Assembly (NCBI RefSeq): GCF_018499505.1
Contig: NZ_JAHDAC010000003.1
Location: 216,704 to 280,703 of the forward strand
DNA: 64,000 nucleotides
Reading direction: 5' to 3'
Origin: Streptococcus parasanguinis
Lineage (GTDB): Bacteria; Bacillota; Bacilli; Lactobacillales; Streptococcaceae
In this document: in pieces, positions 1 through 8,078 of the stretch
Layout of the letters: the number at the start of each line of letters is the position of its first letter
How positions within the stretch are numbered: the stretch's first letter is position 1
Program-made: the position numbers and the translations under genes
Notes under the pieces: generated by a model
Told to the model about the DNA's origin: nothing
The model's input: the letters and a program-made list of their open reading frames with translations, nothing else
Databases searched by the model: none

Positions 1-546
1 ACATTTGGGACACATGTAGGTTCTGACGGATATAATTATAAATTAGGAGATGGTAATGATAGAGTTCTCAATCGATTCTATGAGATGGATCAGCAGTTTA
101 AAAAATTCATGGATCGATTTAATTCAAGTCCAATCTCAGAAAATACAGTCCTTATTTTCACCACTGACCATGCGACGTATGTTGATGATGAATATAAAAA
201 AGCATTCCCAAATGAAAACCGTGATCATGTAAGTTTGGATAAAATTCCATTTTTTATATACTATAAAGGTGTATCGTCTCAGACAATAGACGTGAATGGG
301 AAAAATTCTCTTAATATGACACCAACTGTTCTAGATTTTTTAGATTATTCTTCGACAAATTATTTTTTAGGCACCTCCCTATTTTCACAAGATAACAATG
401 ACAATATGTTCAGTTCTATATACTCCGAAGGTACTGTTTTGAAAAAAACATCAGGGAGTAAGGTAGAGGAAATTCCTGAAAGTGAATTAAAAATGATCAA
501 AGAAAAAGTTTATGAATACTTTAGAGTATCTCAAAATAAAAACTAG
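1..546 (+). CDS. Sulfatase / alkaline-phosphatase-fold protein, C-terminal part (5' end outside window)
   Basis: The reading frame is open from base 1 to a TAG at 544-546, so only about 181 C-terminal residues are seen. The segment LIFTTDHATY near residue 52 carries the Asp-His metal-ligand pair typical of the sulfatase/LTA-synthase fold, where it follows a hydrophobic strand. This superfamily includes lipoteichoic acid synthases and phosphoglycerol or phosphoethanolamine transferases acting at the outer membrane face. The substrate cannot be told from the fragment. The gene ends in front of a strong terminator. The apparent starts at 50 and 85 are internal and should not be taken as gene starts. 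Confidence 0.7.
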   Translation, partial: TFGTHVGSDGYNYKLGDGNDRVLNRFYEMDQQFKKFMDRFNSSPISENTVLIFTTDHATYVDDEYKKAFPNENRDHVSLDKIPFFIYYKGVSSQTIDVNGKNSLNMTPTVLDFLDYSSTNYFLGTSLFSQDNNDNMFSSIYSEGTVLKKTSGSKVEEIPESELKMIKEKVYEYFRVSQNKN

Positions 547-567
547 GACAGAATGAAACTTTTAAAA

Positions 568-622
568 GGAGTGCAAGCAGTTAAAAATCTTTGTGATTTT
601 GGCTGTCTGGCTCCCTTTTTTT
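568..622 (+). terminator. Rho-independent terminator after the sulfatase-fold gene
   Basis: An interrupted hairpin pairs GGAG (568-571) with CTCC (611-614), CAG with CTG and AAAATC with GATTTT around a TTTGT loop. A run of eight T follows. It lies 22 bases after the stop codon. Confidence 0.75.
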
Positions 623-659
623 TGTTTTTTATGCTAAACTATTAGATGGGGGTACGCTC

Positions 660-1136
660 ATGATTAAGATATTTGGAAAGGTCCATTATCATTGGCAACC
701 GGACTTATCTATTCTTGTGACTTATTGGTCCATTGCAGTGATTCCGGTCTTTATTGGACTGGCCTTGATGTATGAGAGCTCTAGTGTGCCAACGCTAGTT
801 TTGTTTTCGTTCTTTTTATTTATGGTCTTGCTCGCGATTGGGGTCCATCGTTACTTCACGATCTATGAGGATGGGAACTTGCGGATTATTACAGCTAATC
901 CTTTTACTCCAATCAAGGTGAAGATTGACTCGATTGAAAAGGTCGAAGTAAATAAGAAATCGATCAAGCTCATTTTTAATGATGGTTCGCGCAGTCGGAC
1001 ATTCTGTATGCGTAAATGGCCGAAAAAATACTTTATCAATGCGCTTGCCTTAAATCCTTATTTTAAGGGAGAAGTAATCTTGACGGACAATTTCATTCAT
1101 GTGGATTACTACGAGATGTATTATGCAGACAAATAA
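660..1136 (+). CDS. EbsA-family small membrane protein
   Basis: This is a 158-aa protein with two hydrophobic segments (about residues 17-37 and 43-63) followed by a basic, beta-rich cytosolic half that ends in aromatic residues. Length and layout fit the EbsA family of lactic acid bacteria, first named from an enterococcal locus linked to aggregation-substance binding; its biochemical role is not settled. A GGGGG ribosome binding site lies 8 bases before the ATG. It is followed tail to tail by the ferredoxin gene, with a shared hairpin between them. The family call is from recognition, not from a search. Confidence 0.6.
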   Translation: MIKIFGKVHYHWQPDLSILVTYWSIAVIPVFIGLALMYESSSVPTLVLFSFFLFMVLLAIGVHRYFTIYEDGNLRIITANPFTPIKVKIDSIEKVEVNKKSIKLIFNDGSRSRTFCMRKWPKKYFINALALNPYFKGEVILTDNFIHVDYYEMYYADK

Positions 1137-1166
1137 AAAGCCCTCTTAATCTTTTAAGAGAGCATG
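1130..1166 (-). terminator. Terminator of the ferredoxin gene
   Basis: The complementary arms CTCTTAA and TTAAGAG (1142-1160) overlap the 3' end of the ferredoxin gene. On the minus strand they are followed by GGGCTTTTTATTTG. The hairpin may also stop transcription from the opposing gene. Confidence 0.55.
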
Positions 1167-1346
1167 AGTGGGGCATTCTTTGATAGCCTCGAGAACATCG
1201 TTTGTGACAGGAACTTCCTTTTCAAGGAGGTCGTCCTCTTCAGTAGCAAATTTAACGATGCCATTGTCATGGTAATCAAATAATTCAGAATAGGTCTGAC
1301 AGAGACCGCAAGCGATGCAACGATCTGGAATTAACGTAACTTTCAT
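1146..1346 (-). CDS. Ferredoxin, single iron-sulfur cluster
   Basis: This 66-aa acidic protein is a small electron carrier of the cytosol. The motif CIACGLC (Cys9-Cys12-Cys15) and a distal Cys in ECPTHA supply four cluster ligands, so one [4Fe-4S] (or [3Fe-4S]) cluster is expected, as in Bacillus-type monocluster ferredoxins. It lacks the second CxxCxxC set of clostridial two-cluster ferredoxins. It is transcribed divergently from the LysM-like gene at 1392, with only 45 bases between the two starts. This ferredoxin next to cmk is a conserved streptococcal arrangement. Its redox partner is not shown here. Confidence 0.88.
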   Translation of the reverse strand: MKVTLIPDRCIACGLCQTYSELFDYHDNGIVKFATEEDDLLEKEVPVTNDVLEAIKECPTHALLKD

Positions 1347-1391
1347 ACTTCTATTGTAATGATTTTTACGAGAAAAAACAAGGAGGAAGTC

Positions 1392-1847
1392 ATGGCAAAA
1401 GAACCATGGGAAGAAGATATTTACGATGATGGAGAAGAAACATTGAAAAGAACGAGTAAGTTAAACGGAATCAAGGCAGATCGTCTATTGACGATTTTAG
1501 CCATTATTTTCTTTGTAGTAGTAGTGGCGATGGTCTGCTTGTTGATCTTCCTTTCAACAGGTGGCAGCAATAAATCAAAACAAATGTCTGGTTTCTACAA
1601 TGGAGAGACTAAGGTTGAACAGAAATCATCAGTCCCTGCAGCACAGACGGACCAAGCAGCTAAAGACGATAGTTCAAAAGATGAGAACTCTGAAGAAGGT
1701 ACGATCACTGTTCAAGCAGGTGAAGGGGAAGCAGCGATCGCTGCGCGTGCTGGTATTTCCATTGCCCAATTGGAACAGTTAAATCCATCTCACATGTCTA
1801 CAGGATCATGGTATGCCAATCCTGGTGATGTCGTTAAGATTCAGTAG
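1392..1847 (+). CDS. SAG1386/EF1546-type surface-associated protein with LysM-like tail
   Basis: The start is set at 1392 because AGGAGG (1381-1386) sits just upstream; an earlier in-frame ATG at 1359 has no such site. The 151-aa product has an acidic cytosolic N-terminus, one membrane helix (about residues 34-57), a Ser/Lys/Asp-rich linker and a C-terminal domain of about 45 residues ([19 protein letters not shown]...) with the LNP...PGDVVKI pattern of LysM modules. It is therefore probably a type II membrane protein reaching peptidoglycan. It is followed 14 bases later by cmk, so the two are probably co-transcribed. The specific role is unknown. Confidence 0.72.
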   Translation: MAKEPWEEDIYDDGEETLKRTSKLNGIKADRLLTILAIIFFVVVVAMVCLLIFLSTGGSNKSKQMSGFYNGETKVEQKSSVPAAQTDQAAKDDSSKDENSEEGTITVQAGEGEAAIAARAGISIAQLEQLNPSHMSTGSWYANPGDVVKIQ

Positions 1848-1861
1848 GAGTTGAGGACAGT

Positions 1862-2542
1862 ATGAAACAAATTCAAATTGCCATTGATGGACCGGCTTCC
1901 AGTGGAAAGTCCACAGTTGCAAAGATCATTGCCAAGGATCTAGGCTATACGTATTTAGACACGGGAGCTATGTACCGTGCGGCGACTTATCTAGCTTTGC
2001 AAAATAATCTGACAGCTGAACAGGTTGATGACTTGTTAGCCCTTTTAGATCAGTATCCAATTAGTTTCGGTCGTTCAGAAGAAGGAGAGCAGCTTGTCTT
2101 TGTAGCAGATGTGGATATTACCCACCCAATTCGCGATAACCAAGTGACCAACAATGTTTCATGGGTTGCAGCACTTGCGCCAGTCCGTGAAAAACTTGTC
2201 ACTCTACAGCAAGAAATTGCAGCAGAGGGGGGCATCGTCATGGATGGTCGTGATATTGGAACCGTCGTTCTTCCACATGCAGAGTTGAAGATCTTTTTGG
2301 TCGCTTCTGTTGAGGAGCGGGCAGAACGTCGTTATAAGGAAAATGTTGAAAAGGGTATTACAGCGGATCTTGAGTTACTAAAGAAAGAAATCGCTGAGCG
2401 GGACTATAAGGACAGCCACCGTGCCGTTTCTCCTTTGAAACCTGCAGCTGATGCCATTCATTTTGATACGACGGGTGTTGGAATTGCAGACGTTGTTGCA
2501 TTTATTGAAGAAAAAGCAAAAAAACTTCTTGACAAAGAATAA
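1862..2542 (+). CDS. cmk: Cytidylate kinase
   Basis: This 226-aa enzyme phosphorylates CMP and dCMP with ATP and recycles pyrimidine nucleotides from RNA and lipid turnover. The P-loop GPASSGKST is at residues 10-18, and DGRDIGT near residue 127 is the family signature for CMP binding. Length matches bacterial Cmk. It is followed by the promoter and leader of the translation-factor operon infC-rpmI-rplT, the usual order in streptococci. The -35 box of that promoter lies inside the last codons of cmk. Confidence 0.95.
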   Translation: MKQIQIAIDGPASSGKSTVAKIIAKDLGYTYLDTGAMYRAATYLALQNNLTAEQVDDLLALLDQYPISFGRSEEGEQLVFVADVDITHPIRDNQVTNNVSWVAALAPVREKLVTLQQEIAAEGGIVMDGRDIGTVVLPHAELKIFLVASVEERAERRYKENVEKGITADLELLKKEIAERDYKDSHRAVSPLKPAADAIHFDTTGVGIADVVAFIEEKAKKLLDKE

Positions 2543-2557
2543 AAAACTTGATATCAT
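2529..2557 (+). promoter_or_regulatory. Promoter of infC-rpmI-rplT
   Basis: TTGACA (2529-2534), a 17-base spacer and TATCAT (2552-2557) form a near-consensus sigma-A promoter. Transcription should start near 2564, giving a leader of about 155 bases before infC. Confidence 0.75.
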
Positions 2558-2563
2558 ATAAAA

Positions 2564-2719
2564 GTTGAGAAAAGCAGAAGTGAGAACTTCTCGCCTTGTG
2601 ACGCAAGTTGCCTGGCCCCTACGGATCAAGTTTCAGTAATGAAATACATCATGTAGTTCGGGCCTGTTTTGCAGGTCCGTTCTTTGTTTTTCTCGAATAA
2701 TAAAAAAGAGGTGAAAACC
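2564..2719 (+). promoter_or_regulatory. infC leader with attenuator (L20/IF3-type leader)
   Basis: The untranslated leader holds a hairpin AGAAGT-GAG-ACTTCT, a small CTTG/CAAG stem, and then GGGCCTG (2660-2666) pairing with CAGGTCC (2672-2678) followed by GTTCTTTGTTTTT, which reads as an intrinsic terminator. GGCCC at 2614-2618 can pair with GGGCC at 2660-2664, so an antiterminator that excludes the terminator is possible. Low-GC Gram-positive bacteria are known to control this operon through a leader that binds ribosomal protein L20. That L20 is the ligand here is an inference. Confidence 0.65.
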
Positions 2720-3241
2720 ATAGCAAAGCAAGACTTATTCATCAATGATGAAATTCGTGTACGTGAAGTTCGCTTAATCGGTCTTGAAGGTGAGCAATTG
2801 GGTATCAAACCACTTAGCGAAGCGCAGGCACTTGCGGACGACGCTAATGTTGACTTGGTTCTCATTCAACCTCAAGCTAAACCTCCTGTTGCAAAGATTA
2901 TGGACTACGGTAAGTTCAAATTTGAGTATCAGAAGAAGCAAAAAGAACAACGCAAAAAACAAAGCGTTGTGACCGTGAAAGAAGTTCGTTTGAGCCCAGT
3001 GATTGACAAGGGTGATTTCGATACAAAACTTCGCAATGCTCGCAAATTCCTTGAAAAAGGAAATAAAGTGAAGGTATCCATTCGCTTTAAGGGTCGTATG
3101 ATTACCCACAAAGAGATTGGTGCTAAAGTTTTAGCCGACTTCGCTGAAGCGACACAAGATGTGGCGATCATCGAACAACGAGCTAAGATGGATGGACGTC
3201 AAATGTTCATGCAATTGGCGCCAGCAACTGACAAGAAATAA
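2720..3241 (+). CDS. infC: Translation initiation factor IF-3, probable AUA start
   Basis: IF-3 binds the 30S subunit, blocks 50S joining and rejects wrong start codons. The product ([14 protein letters not shown]...) has the usual N- and C-terminal domains joined by a Lys/Arg-rich linker ([10 protein letters not shown]). No ATG lies at the proper place. The SD-like AAAGAGGTG (2705-2713) is spaced correctly for ATA at 2720, giving 173 aa; GTG at 2711 (176 aa) is the alternative, but it lies inside that SD. A rare start codon agrees with the known use of AUU-type starts in infC for autoregulation. First gene of infC-rpmI-rplT. Confidence 0.88.
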   Translation: MAKQDLFINDEIRVREVRLIGLEGEQLGIKPLSEAQALADDANVDLVLIQPQAKPPVAKIMDYGKFKFEYQKKQKEQRKKQSVVTVKEVRLSPVIDKGDFDTKLRNARKFLEKGNKVKVSIRFKGRMITHKEIGAKVLADFAEATQDVAIIEQRAKMDGRQMFMQLAPATDKK

Positions 3242-3274
3242 TCTGTCAGAAAGTTAAAAAAAGGAGAAAATATC

Positions 3275-3475
3275 ATGCCAAAACAAAAAACACACCGCGC
3301 ATCAGCTAAACGTTTCAAACGTACAGGTTCTGGTGGACTTAAACGTTTCCGTGCTTACACTTCTCACCGTTTCCACGGAAAAACTAAGAAACAACGTCGT
3401 CATCTTCGTAAAGCATCTATGGTGCATGCAGGAGATTTCAAACGTATCAAAGCAATGCTTACTCGCTTGAAATAA
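3275..3475 (+). CDS. rpmI: Ribosomal protein bL35
   Basis: This very basic 66-aa protein begins [18 protein letters not shown], the signature of bL35, a small protein of the large ribosomal subunit. AAAGGAG precedes the ATG. It lies between infC and rplT and shares their leader control. Codon use is strongly biased, as expected for a highly expressed gene. Confidence 0.97.
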   Translation: MPKQKTHRASAKRFKRTGSGGLKRFRAYTSHRFHGKTKKQRRHLRKASMVHAGDFKRIKAMLTRLK

Positions 3476-3524
3476 TCGCGTATTCGTAAGTAAAGAATTC
3501 TAGGAAATATTGGAGGAAATATAA

Positions 3525-3884
3525 ATGGCACGTGTTAAAGGTGGCGTTGTATCACGCAAACGTCGTAAACGTATTCTTAAATTAGCTAAAGGTTACTATG
3601 GAGCTAAACATATCTTGTTCCGTACTGCAAAAGAACAAGTAATGAACTCATACTACTATGCATATCGTGACCGTCGTCAAAAGAAACGTGACTTCCGTAA
3701 ATTGTGGATCACACGTATCAATGCGGCAGCTCGTTTGAACGGACTTTCATACTCACAATTGATGCATGGTTTGAAATTGGCTGAGATCGAAGTTAACCGT
3801 AAAATGCTTGCTGACTTGGCTGTTAACGATGCAGCAGCTTTCACAGCTCTTGCAGATGCAGCGAAAGCAAAACTTGGTAAATAA
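3525..3884 (+). CDS. rplT: Ribosomal protein bL20
   Basis: This 119-aa basic protein binds 23S rRNA early in 50S assembly. The start [20 protein letters not shown] and the motif [12 protein letters not shown] are diagnostic. GGAGG lies 9 bases before the ATG. In related Firmicutes this protein is also the repressor of its own operon through the infC leader. It is the last gene of the operon and is followed by a clear terminator. Confidence 0.97.
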
Positions 3885-3895
3885 TGTTTATAAGG

Positions 3896-3924
3896 CTGAG
3901 AAGATTTTCTCAGTCTTTTTTTCT
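3896..3924 (+). terminator. Terminator of infC-rpmI-rplT
   Basis: CTGAGAA (3896-3902) and TTCTCAG (3907-3913) enclose the loop GATT. The T-rich tail TCTTTTTTTCTT follows. Confidence 0.9.
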
Positions 3925-3988
3925 TGCTGATTTCATGCTATAATGAAATCAATTATAGGAGAAATCATATTAGATGGAGGACCTAAAG

Positions 3989-4456
3989 GTGACACATAAT
4001 CGACTAGCATGGGATGAGTATTTTGCAGCACAGGCCTTACTAATTTCAAATCGGGCAACTTGTAATCGCGCTAAGGTTGGGGCTGTACTGGTTAAGGATA
4101 ATAAGGTCATTGCAACGGGTTATAATGGGTCCGTTTCTGGGACAGATCATTGCTTGGAGGATGGCTGTCTAATGGTCGAGGGGCATTGTGTCCGGACTAT
4201 TCATGCAGAAGTCAATGCTATTTTGCAAGGAGCTGAACGTGGTATTCCAAAAGGGTTTACAGCTTATGTGACGCATTTTCCTTGTCTCAATTGTACCAAG
4301 CAGTTACTCCAAGTTGGTTGCAAGCGGGTAGTATACATTCATCAGTATCGAATTGATGAATATGCCGAGTATCTCTACCGTGAAAAAGAAGTAGAACTGA
4401 TGCATTTACCGATTGAAGAGGTGAAACAGGCAATTGCAGAGACAGAACTGGTTTAG
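3989..4456 (+). CDS. Deoxycytidylate (dCMP) deaminase, ComEB-type
   Basis: This zinc enzyme converts dCMP to dUMP, the precursor for thymidylate synthesis. The motifs HAEVN (zinc ligand His and catalytic Glu) and PCLNC (two Cys ligands) are present, with an N-terminal CNRAKVGAV segment. The GTG at 3989 is preferred because GGAGG (3976-3980) is ideally spaced for it; the ATG at 3974 overlaps that site. The product of 155 aa agrees with streptococcal homologues. The gene stands alone between two terminators. In Bacillus the homologue is called ComEB, but a competence role is not implied. Confidence 0.9.
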   Translation: MTHNRLAWDEYFAAQALLISNRATCNRAKVGAVLVKDNKVIATGYNGSVSGTDHCLEDGCLMVEGHCVRTIHAEVNAILQGAERGIPKGFTAYVTHFPCLNCTKQLLQVGCKRVVYIHQYRIDEYAEYLYREKEVELMHLPIEEVKQAIAETELV

Positions 4457-4664
4457 TTTGTACTTCTTTTGAAGTGAAGATTGGTGGTTACTGTAATGAG
4501 GGGATAGGTATATCTTCAATTCTTCTGGATAAGTAGAAGAGAATGTCGGCCTCAATCTTCTTGAATTTATTTAGTTTATTTATCGAATTGGAAGGAATTT
4601 GGATTACAACCTTTTTTCCTATTCATATCTTTATTGCTAGTAAAGAAATATGTCTGCTACTTTC
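4457..4664. other. Intergenic stretch without recognised gene
   Basis: Between the dCMP deaminase stop and the terminator at 4665 there are about 200 bases with no open frame of useful length and no repeat that I recognise. It may be decayed coding DNA or a long 3' untranslated region. Confidence 0.4.
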
Positions 4665-4703
4665 AAGAGTGATATAGATTGAAACTATATCAACTCTTTT
4701 TTT
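4665..4703 (+). terminator. Rho-independent terminator upstream of metK
   Basis: AAGAGT-GATATAG (4665-4677) pairs with CTATATC-AACTCTT (4685-4698), with one bulge. A tract of seven T follows. Confidence 0.8.
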
Positions 4704-4744
4704 AAAACATAGTCTATCATAGTTGAAATGTGTTATAATGAAGT

Positions 4745-4830
4745 GTTATATGGTCCCGATAAGGTGATAGTCTTTCTATCAGTGCTTTGTAACTCTATAA
4801 CGAATATTTATTTTAAGGGGGGACATTTTT
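4745..4830 (+). promoter_or_regulatory. SMK box (SAM-III) riboswitch of metK
   Basis: This translational S-adenosylmethionine sensor lies directly before metK. The outer stem GTTATA (4745-4750) pairs with TATAAC (4796-4801). The inner hairpin is TGATAG (4765-4770) with CTATCA (4776-4781), followed by the conserved CTTTGTAA (4785-4792). The anti-SD GTCCC (4753-4757) can pair with GGGAC of the AAGGGGGGACA ribosome binding site (4815-4825). SMK boxes are known upstream of metK in Lactobacillales. SAM binding would hide the SD and lower MetK synthesis. A TATAAT at 4734-4739 is the likely -10 box. Confidence 0.9.
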
Positions 4831-6021
4831 ATGTCAGAACGTAAACTTTTCACGTCTGAATCAGTATCTGAGGGGCATCCAGATAAGATTGCAGACCAAA
4901 TTTCAGATGCTATTTTAGATGCTATTTTAGAGCAAGATCCAGAAGCACACGTTGCTGCTGAAACAGCTGTTTATACTGGTTCAGTGCATGTCTTCGGTGA
5001 GATTTCAACGACTGCTTATGTGGATATTAACCGTGTGGTTCGTGATACGATTGCAGAGATTGGTTATACCAATACGGAATACGGATTCTCAGCTGAAACT
5101 GTAGGAGTACACCCATCTTTGGTGGAACAATCTCCTGATATTGCCCAAGGGGTTAATGAAGCCTTGGAAGTTCGTGGAAATGCGGATCAAGACCCACTCG
5201 ATTTGATCGGAGCAGGAGACCAAGGTCTTATGTTTGGTTTCGCAGTGGATGAAACTGAAGAACTCATGCCATTGCCAATCTCACTCAGTCACAAGTTGGT
5301 TCGTCGTTTGGCAGAGCTTCGTAAGTCTGGTGAAATTAGCTATCTTCGTCCAGATGCAAAATCACAAGTCACTGTTGAGTACGATGAAAACGACCGCCCT
5401 GTGCGCGTGGATACAGTTGTTATTTCAACTCAACATGATCCAGATGTCAGCAATGAACAAATCCACGAAGATGTGATTAACAAGGTCATCAAAGAAGTGA
5501 TTCCAGCTTCTTATCTAGATGCTGAGACCAAATTCTTCATCAACCCAACAGGTCGCTTTGTTATCGGTGGACCTCAAGGGGACTCAGGTTTGACTGGTCG
5601 TAAGATCATCGTGGATACTTATGGTGGTTACTCACGTCACGGTGGTGGTGCCTTCTCTGGTAAGGATGCGACTAAGGTAGACCGTTCGGCTTCTTATGCA
5701 GCTCGTTACATTGCCAAAAACATCGTAGCGGCAGGTCTTGCTAAGAAAGCAGAAGTGCAATTGGCTTATGCGATTGGGGTAGCTCAACCTGTTTCTGTTC
5801 GTATTGATACCTTCGGTACTGGAACAGTCGCTGAAAGCAAGCTTGAAAAAGCAGCGCGTGAGCTCTTTGATCTTCGTCCTGCAGGGATTATTCAAATGTT
5901 GGATTTGAAACGTCCAATCTACCGTCAAACAGCGGCTTATGGCCATATGGGACGGACGGATATCGACCTTCCATGGGAACGTTTGGATAAGGTAGAAGCC
6001 TTGAAAGAAGCTGTAAAATAA
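4831..6021 (+). CDS. metK: S-adenosylmethionine synthetase
   Basis: This cytosolic homotetramer makes SAM from methionine and ATP. At 396 aa it has the family length. Motifs are SVSEGHPDK (residues 11-19, ATP), [10 protein letters not shown] (methionine/ATP site) and GGGAFSGKD (P-loop-like). The strong GGGGGG ribosome binding site is part of the upstream SMK riboswitch, so translation should fall when SAM is abundant. It is a single-gene unit followed by a weak terminator. Confidence 0.97.
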   Translation: MSERKLFTSESVSEGHPDKIADQISDAILDAILEQDPEAHVAAETAVYTGSVHVFGEISTTAYVDINRVVRDTIAEIGYTNTEYGFSAETVGVHPSLVEQSPDIAQGVNEALEVRGNADQDPLDLIGAGDQGLMFGFAVDETEELMPLPISLSHKLVRRLAELRKSGEISYLRPDAKSQVTVEYDENDRPVRVDTVVISTQHDPDVSNEQIHEDVINKVIKEVIPASYLDAETKFFINPTGRFVIGGPQGDSGLTGRKIIVDTYGGYSRHGGGAFSGKDATKVDRSASYAARYIAKNIVAAGLAKKAEVQLAYAIGVAQPVSVRIDTFGTGTVAESKLEKAARELFDLRPAGIIQMLDLKRPIYRQTAAYGHMGRTDIDLPWERLDKVEALKEAVK

Positions 6022-6041
6022 TTAGTTGAAATGGAAAAGTT

Positions 6042-6067
6042 AGGGTTAAGATGATCCTAGCTTTTTT
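6042..6067 (+). terminator. Probable terminator of metK
   Basis: GTTAGG pairs with CCTAGC (one G-U pair) around an 11-base loop and is followed by seven T. The stem is short, so strength is uncertain. Confidence 0.5.
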
Positions 6068-6144
6068 TCGTTTTGAAAATTCCTACAGATGGAAAAATAG
6101 GTCGATCTGTGGTATAATAGTTGCAGTATTTTAAATACATTGTC

Positions 6145-6186
6145 CCTTTTATTTCCGTTGAAAAACGATAGTAAAAGGAAAAAGAC
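6145..6186 (+). promoter_or_regulatory. Hairpin covering a potential ribosome binding site before murA
   Basis: CCTTTTA (6145-6151) pairs with TAAAAGG (6172-6178), and CGTT with AACG inside it. The 3' arm contains the AAAGGA that would serve a TTG start at 6187. An extended -10 box TGGTATAAT lies at 6110-6118. The structure could modulate murA translation; this is inference. Confidence 0.35.
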
Positions 6187-6210
6187 TTGAAAGAGCTAAT
6201 AATTATTAAA

Positions 6211-7470
6211 ATGAAAAAAATTGTAATAAATGGAGGTCGCCCTCTAAAAGGAGAGGTGACCATTAGTGGTGCAAAAAATAGTGTAGTGGCCCTGATTCCT
6301 GCAACCATTCTGGCGGACGATATCGTGACCCTCGATGGGGTACCGGATATCTCAGATGTTGCAAGTCTGATTGAAATCATGACCATCATGGGCGCTAAGA
6401 TCGAACGCAAAGAAGACAGTTTGATCATTGATCCACGTGGGGTGAAGGATATGCCCATGCCATTTGGGAAAATCAATAGCTTACGAGCTTCCTATTATTT
6501 CTATGGCAGTTTGTTAGGGCGCTATGGTCAAGCAACTGTTGGACTACCTGGAGGATGCGATCTCGGCCCACGTCCAATTGATTTGCATTTGAAGGCCTTT
6601 GAAGCGATGGGAGCCGCTATGACTATGGATGGCTCTAGTATGAAACTTGCGACAGATGGCAAGCCTCTTCAAGGAGCTAACATCTATATGGATACTGTTA
6701 GTGTCGGTGCAACGATCAATACGATTTTGGCAGCGGTCAAAGCTAAAGGTCGGACAGTGATCGAAAATGCTGCGCGGGAACCTGAAATTATCGATGTGGT
6801 GACCTTGCTCAACAACATGGGAGCTCATATTCGTGGAGCAGGGACAGATATTATTATCATTGATGGTGTTCCGCATTTGCATGGAACGAGACATCAGGTG
6901 ATTCCGGATCGTATCGAAGCAGGAACCTATATTGCTCTTGCAGCTGCTATTGGGGAAGGTATCCAGATCAATAATGTCCTGTATGAGCATTTAGAGAGCT
7001 ATATTGCCAAGTTAGAAGAAATGGGTGTGCGCATGACCATTTCTGAAGATAGTATCTTTGTAGAAAAGCAAACAGGCTTGAAGGCCATCCAGATCAAAAC
7101 GTCTCCTTATCCTGGTTTTGCGACTGATTTACAACAACCGATCACACCTTTGCTCTTAACGGCTGCAGGACGTGGTCGAATTGTTGATACGATTTATGAA
7201 AAGCGGGTCAACCATGTGCCAGAATTGGCTAAAATGGGGGCTACCATTTCGACCTTGAACGACCACATTATCTATGAAGGGCCAAATCAATTGACAGGAT
7301 CCAGTGTGAAAGCGACGGATCTTCGAGCTGGTGCGGCTTTAGTGATCGCCGGTCTTATGGCTTCTGGAACAACAGAAATTACAAATGTGGAATACATCCT
7401 TCGCGGGTATTCAGATATTATTCATAAATTGACCCAACTTGGAGCAGACATCCAGTTGGTCGAGGAATAG
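6211..7470 (+). CDS. murA: UDP-N-acetylglucosamine 1-carboxyvinyltransferase
   Basis: This 419-aa enzyme carries out the first committed step of peptidoglycan synthesis, transferring enolpyruvate from PEP to UDP-GlcNAc. The catalytic-loop Cys is present in [12 protein letters not shown] (near residue 116), so fosfomycin sensitivity would be expected from this residue. [11 protein letters not shown] and the C-terminal [11 protein letters not shown] are family motifs. The ATG at 6211 gives the usual N-terminus MKKIVINGG but has no SD; the TTG at 6187 has AAAGGA well spaced and would add 8 residues. Streptococci carry two MurA paralogues; position before the acetyltransferase and spxR matches one of the pneumococcal loci. 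Confidence 0.93.
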   Translation: MKKIVINGGRPLKGEVTISGAKNSVVALIPATILADDIVTLDGVPDISDVASLIEIMTIMGAKIERKEDSLIIDPRGVKDMPMPFGKINSLRASYYFYGSLLGRYGQATVGLPGGCDLGPRPIDLHLKAFEAMGAAMTMDGSSMKLATDGKPLQGANIYMDTVSVGATINTILAAVKAKGRTVIENAAREPEIIDVVTLLNNMGAHIRGAGTDIIIIDGVPHLHGTRHQVIPDRIEAGTYIALAAAIGEGIQINNVLYEHLESYIAKLEEMGVRMTISEDSIFVEKQTGLKAIQIKTSPYPGFATDLQQPITPLLLTAAGRGRIVDTIYEKRVNHVPELAKMGATISTLNDHIIYEGPNQLTGSSVKATDLRAGAALVIAGLMASGTTEITNVEYILRGYSDIIHKLTQLGADIQLVEE

Positions 7471-7526
7471 TGACAGAACTTGGGATCTGATAGTGGCGGC
7501 TGGATACACGAACAATGGAGTTTGAA

Positions 7527-8078
7527 ATGAATATTTGGACGCACTTAGCTGCCTATTCACTAATTGAAACACAAAGGTTGTATTTACGACCTTTTCTCTT
7601 TGAGGATGCGGAAGATTTTTATAAGATTGCTTCGAATCCTGATAACCTGCAATTTATCTTTCCTGCACAAGCTGATCTTGCTGAAACTAAATATGTACTA
7701 GCCAACTATTTCATGAAAAATCCCTTGGGGGTTTGGGCGATCTGTGATAAGGAAACTAATCAGATGATCGGCTCCATCAAGTTTGAAAAGTTGGATGAAA
7801 TTAAGAGTGAGGCTGAGTTAGGCTACTTTTTACGCAAAGATTTTTGGGGAAAGAGTCTGATGACAGAAGCGGTCAAAGAGTTGGTTTATCTATCATTTGA
7901 GAAATTTCAACTGAAGGAGCTTAAGATTGTCACCCATGTTGAAAATGCAGGGAGCCAAAAGGTCGCTTTAAAGGCTGGTTTTCGTCTCTTTCGTCAATTC
8001 AAAGGGAGTGACCGCTATACGCGTAAAATGCGCGATTATTATGATTTCCGCCTAGGTAGAGGGGACTTCTATGAGTAA
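7527..8078 (+). CDS. GNAT-family N-acetyltransferase
   Basis: This 183-aa protein has the RimJ/RimL-like layout: TQRLYLRPFLFEDAEDFY at the N-terminus, the beta-strand ELGYFLRKDFWGKSLMTEA (acetyl-CoA site; the usual Q/RxxGxG loop is degenerate) and HVENAGSQKVALKAGF near the C-terminus. Substrate unknown. TGGAG (7516-7520) supports the ATG at 7527; an ATG at 7515 overlaps it. The gene overlaps spxR by 8 bases, so the two are translationally linked. Confidence 0.8.
   Translation: MNIWTHLAAYSLIETQRLYLRPFLFEDAEDFYKIASNPDNLQFIFPAQADLAETKYVLANYFMKNPLGVWAICDKETNQMIGSIKFEKLDEIKSEAELGYFLRKDFWGKSLMTEAVKELVYLSFEKFQLKELKIVTHVENAGSQKVALKAGFRLFRQFKGSDRYTRKMRDYYDFRLGRGDFYE

Noticed and set aside
2050..2629. 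Minus-strand open frames over cmk and the infC leader
   Set aside because: They lie opposite a conserved gene or leader, have no ribosome sites, and show no family character.
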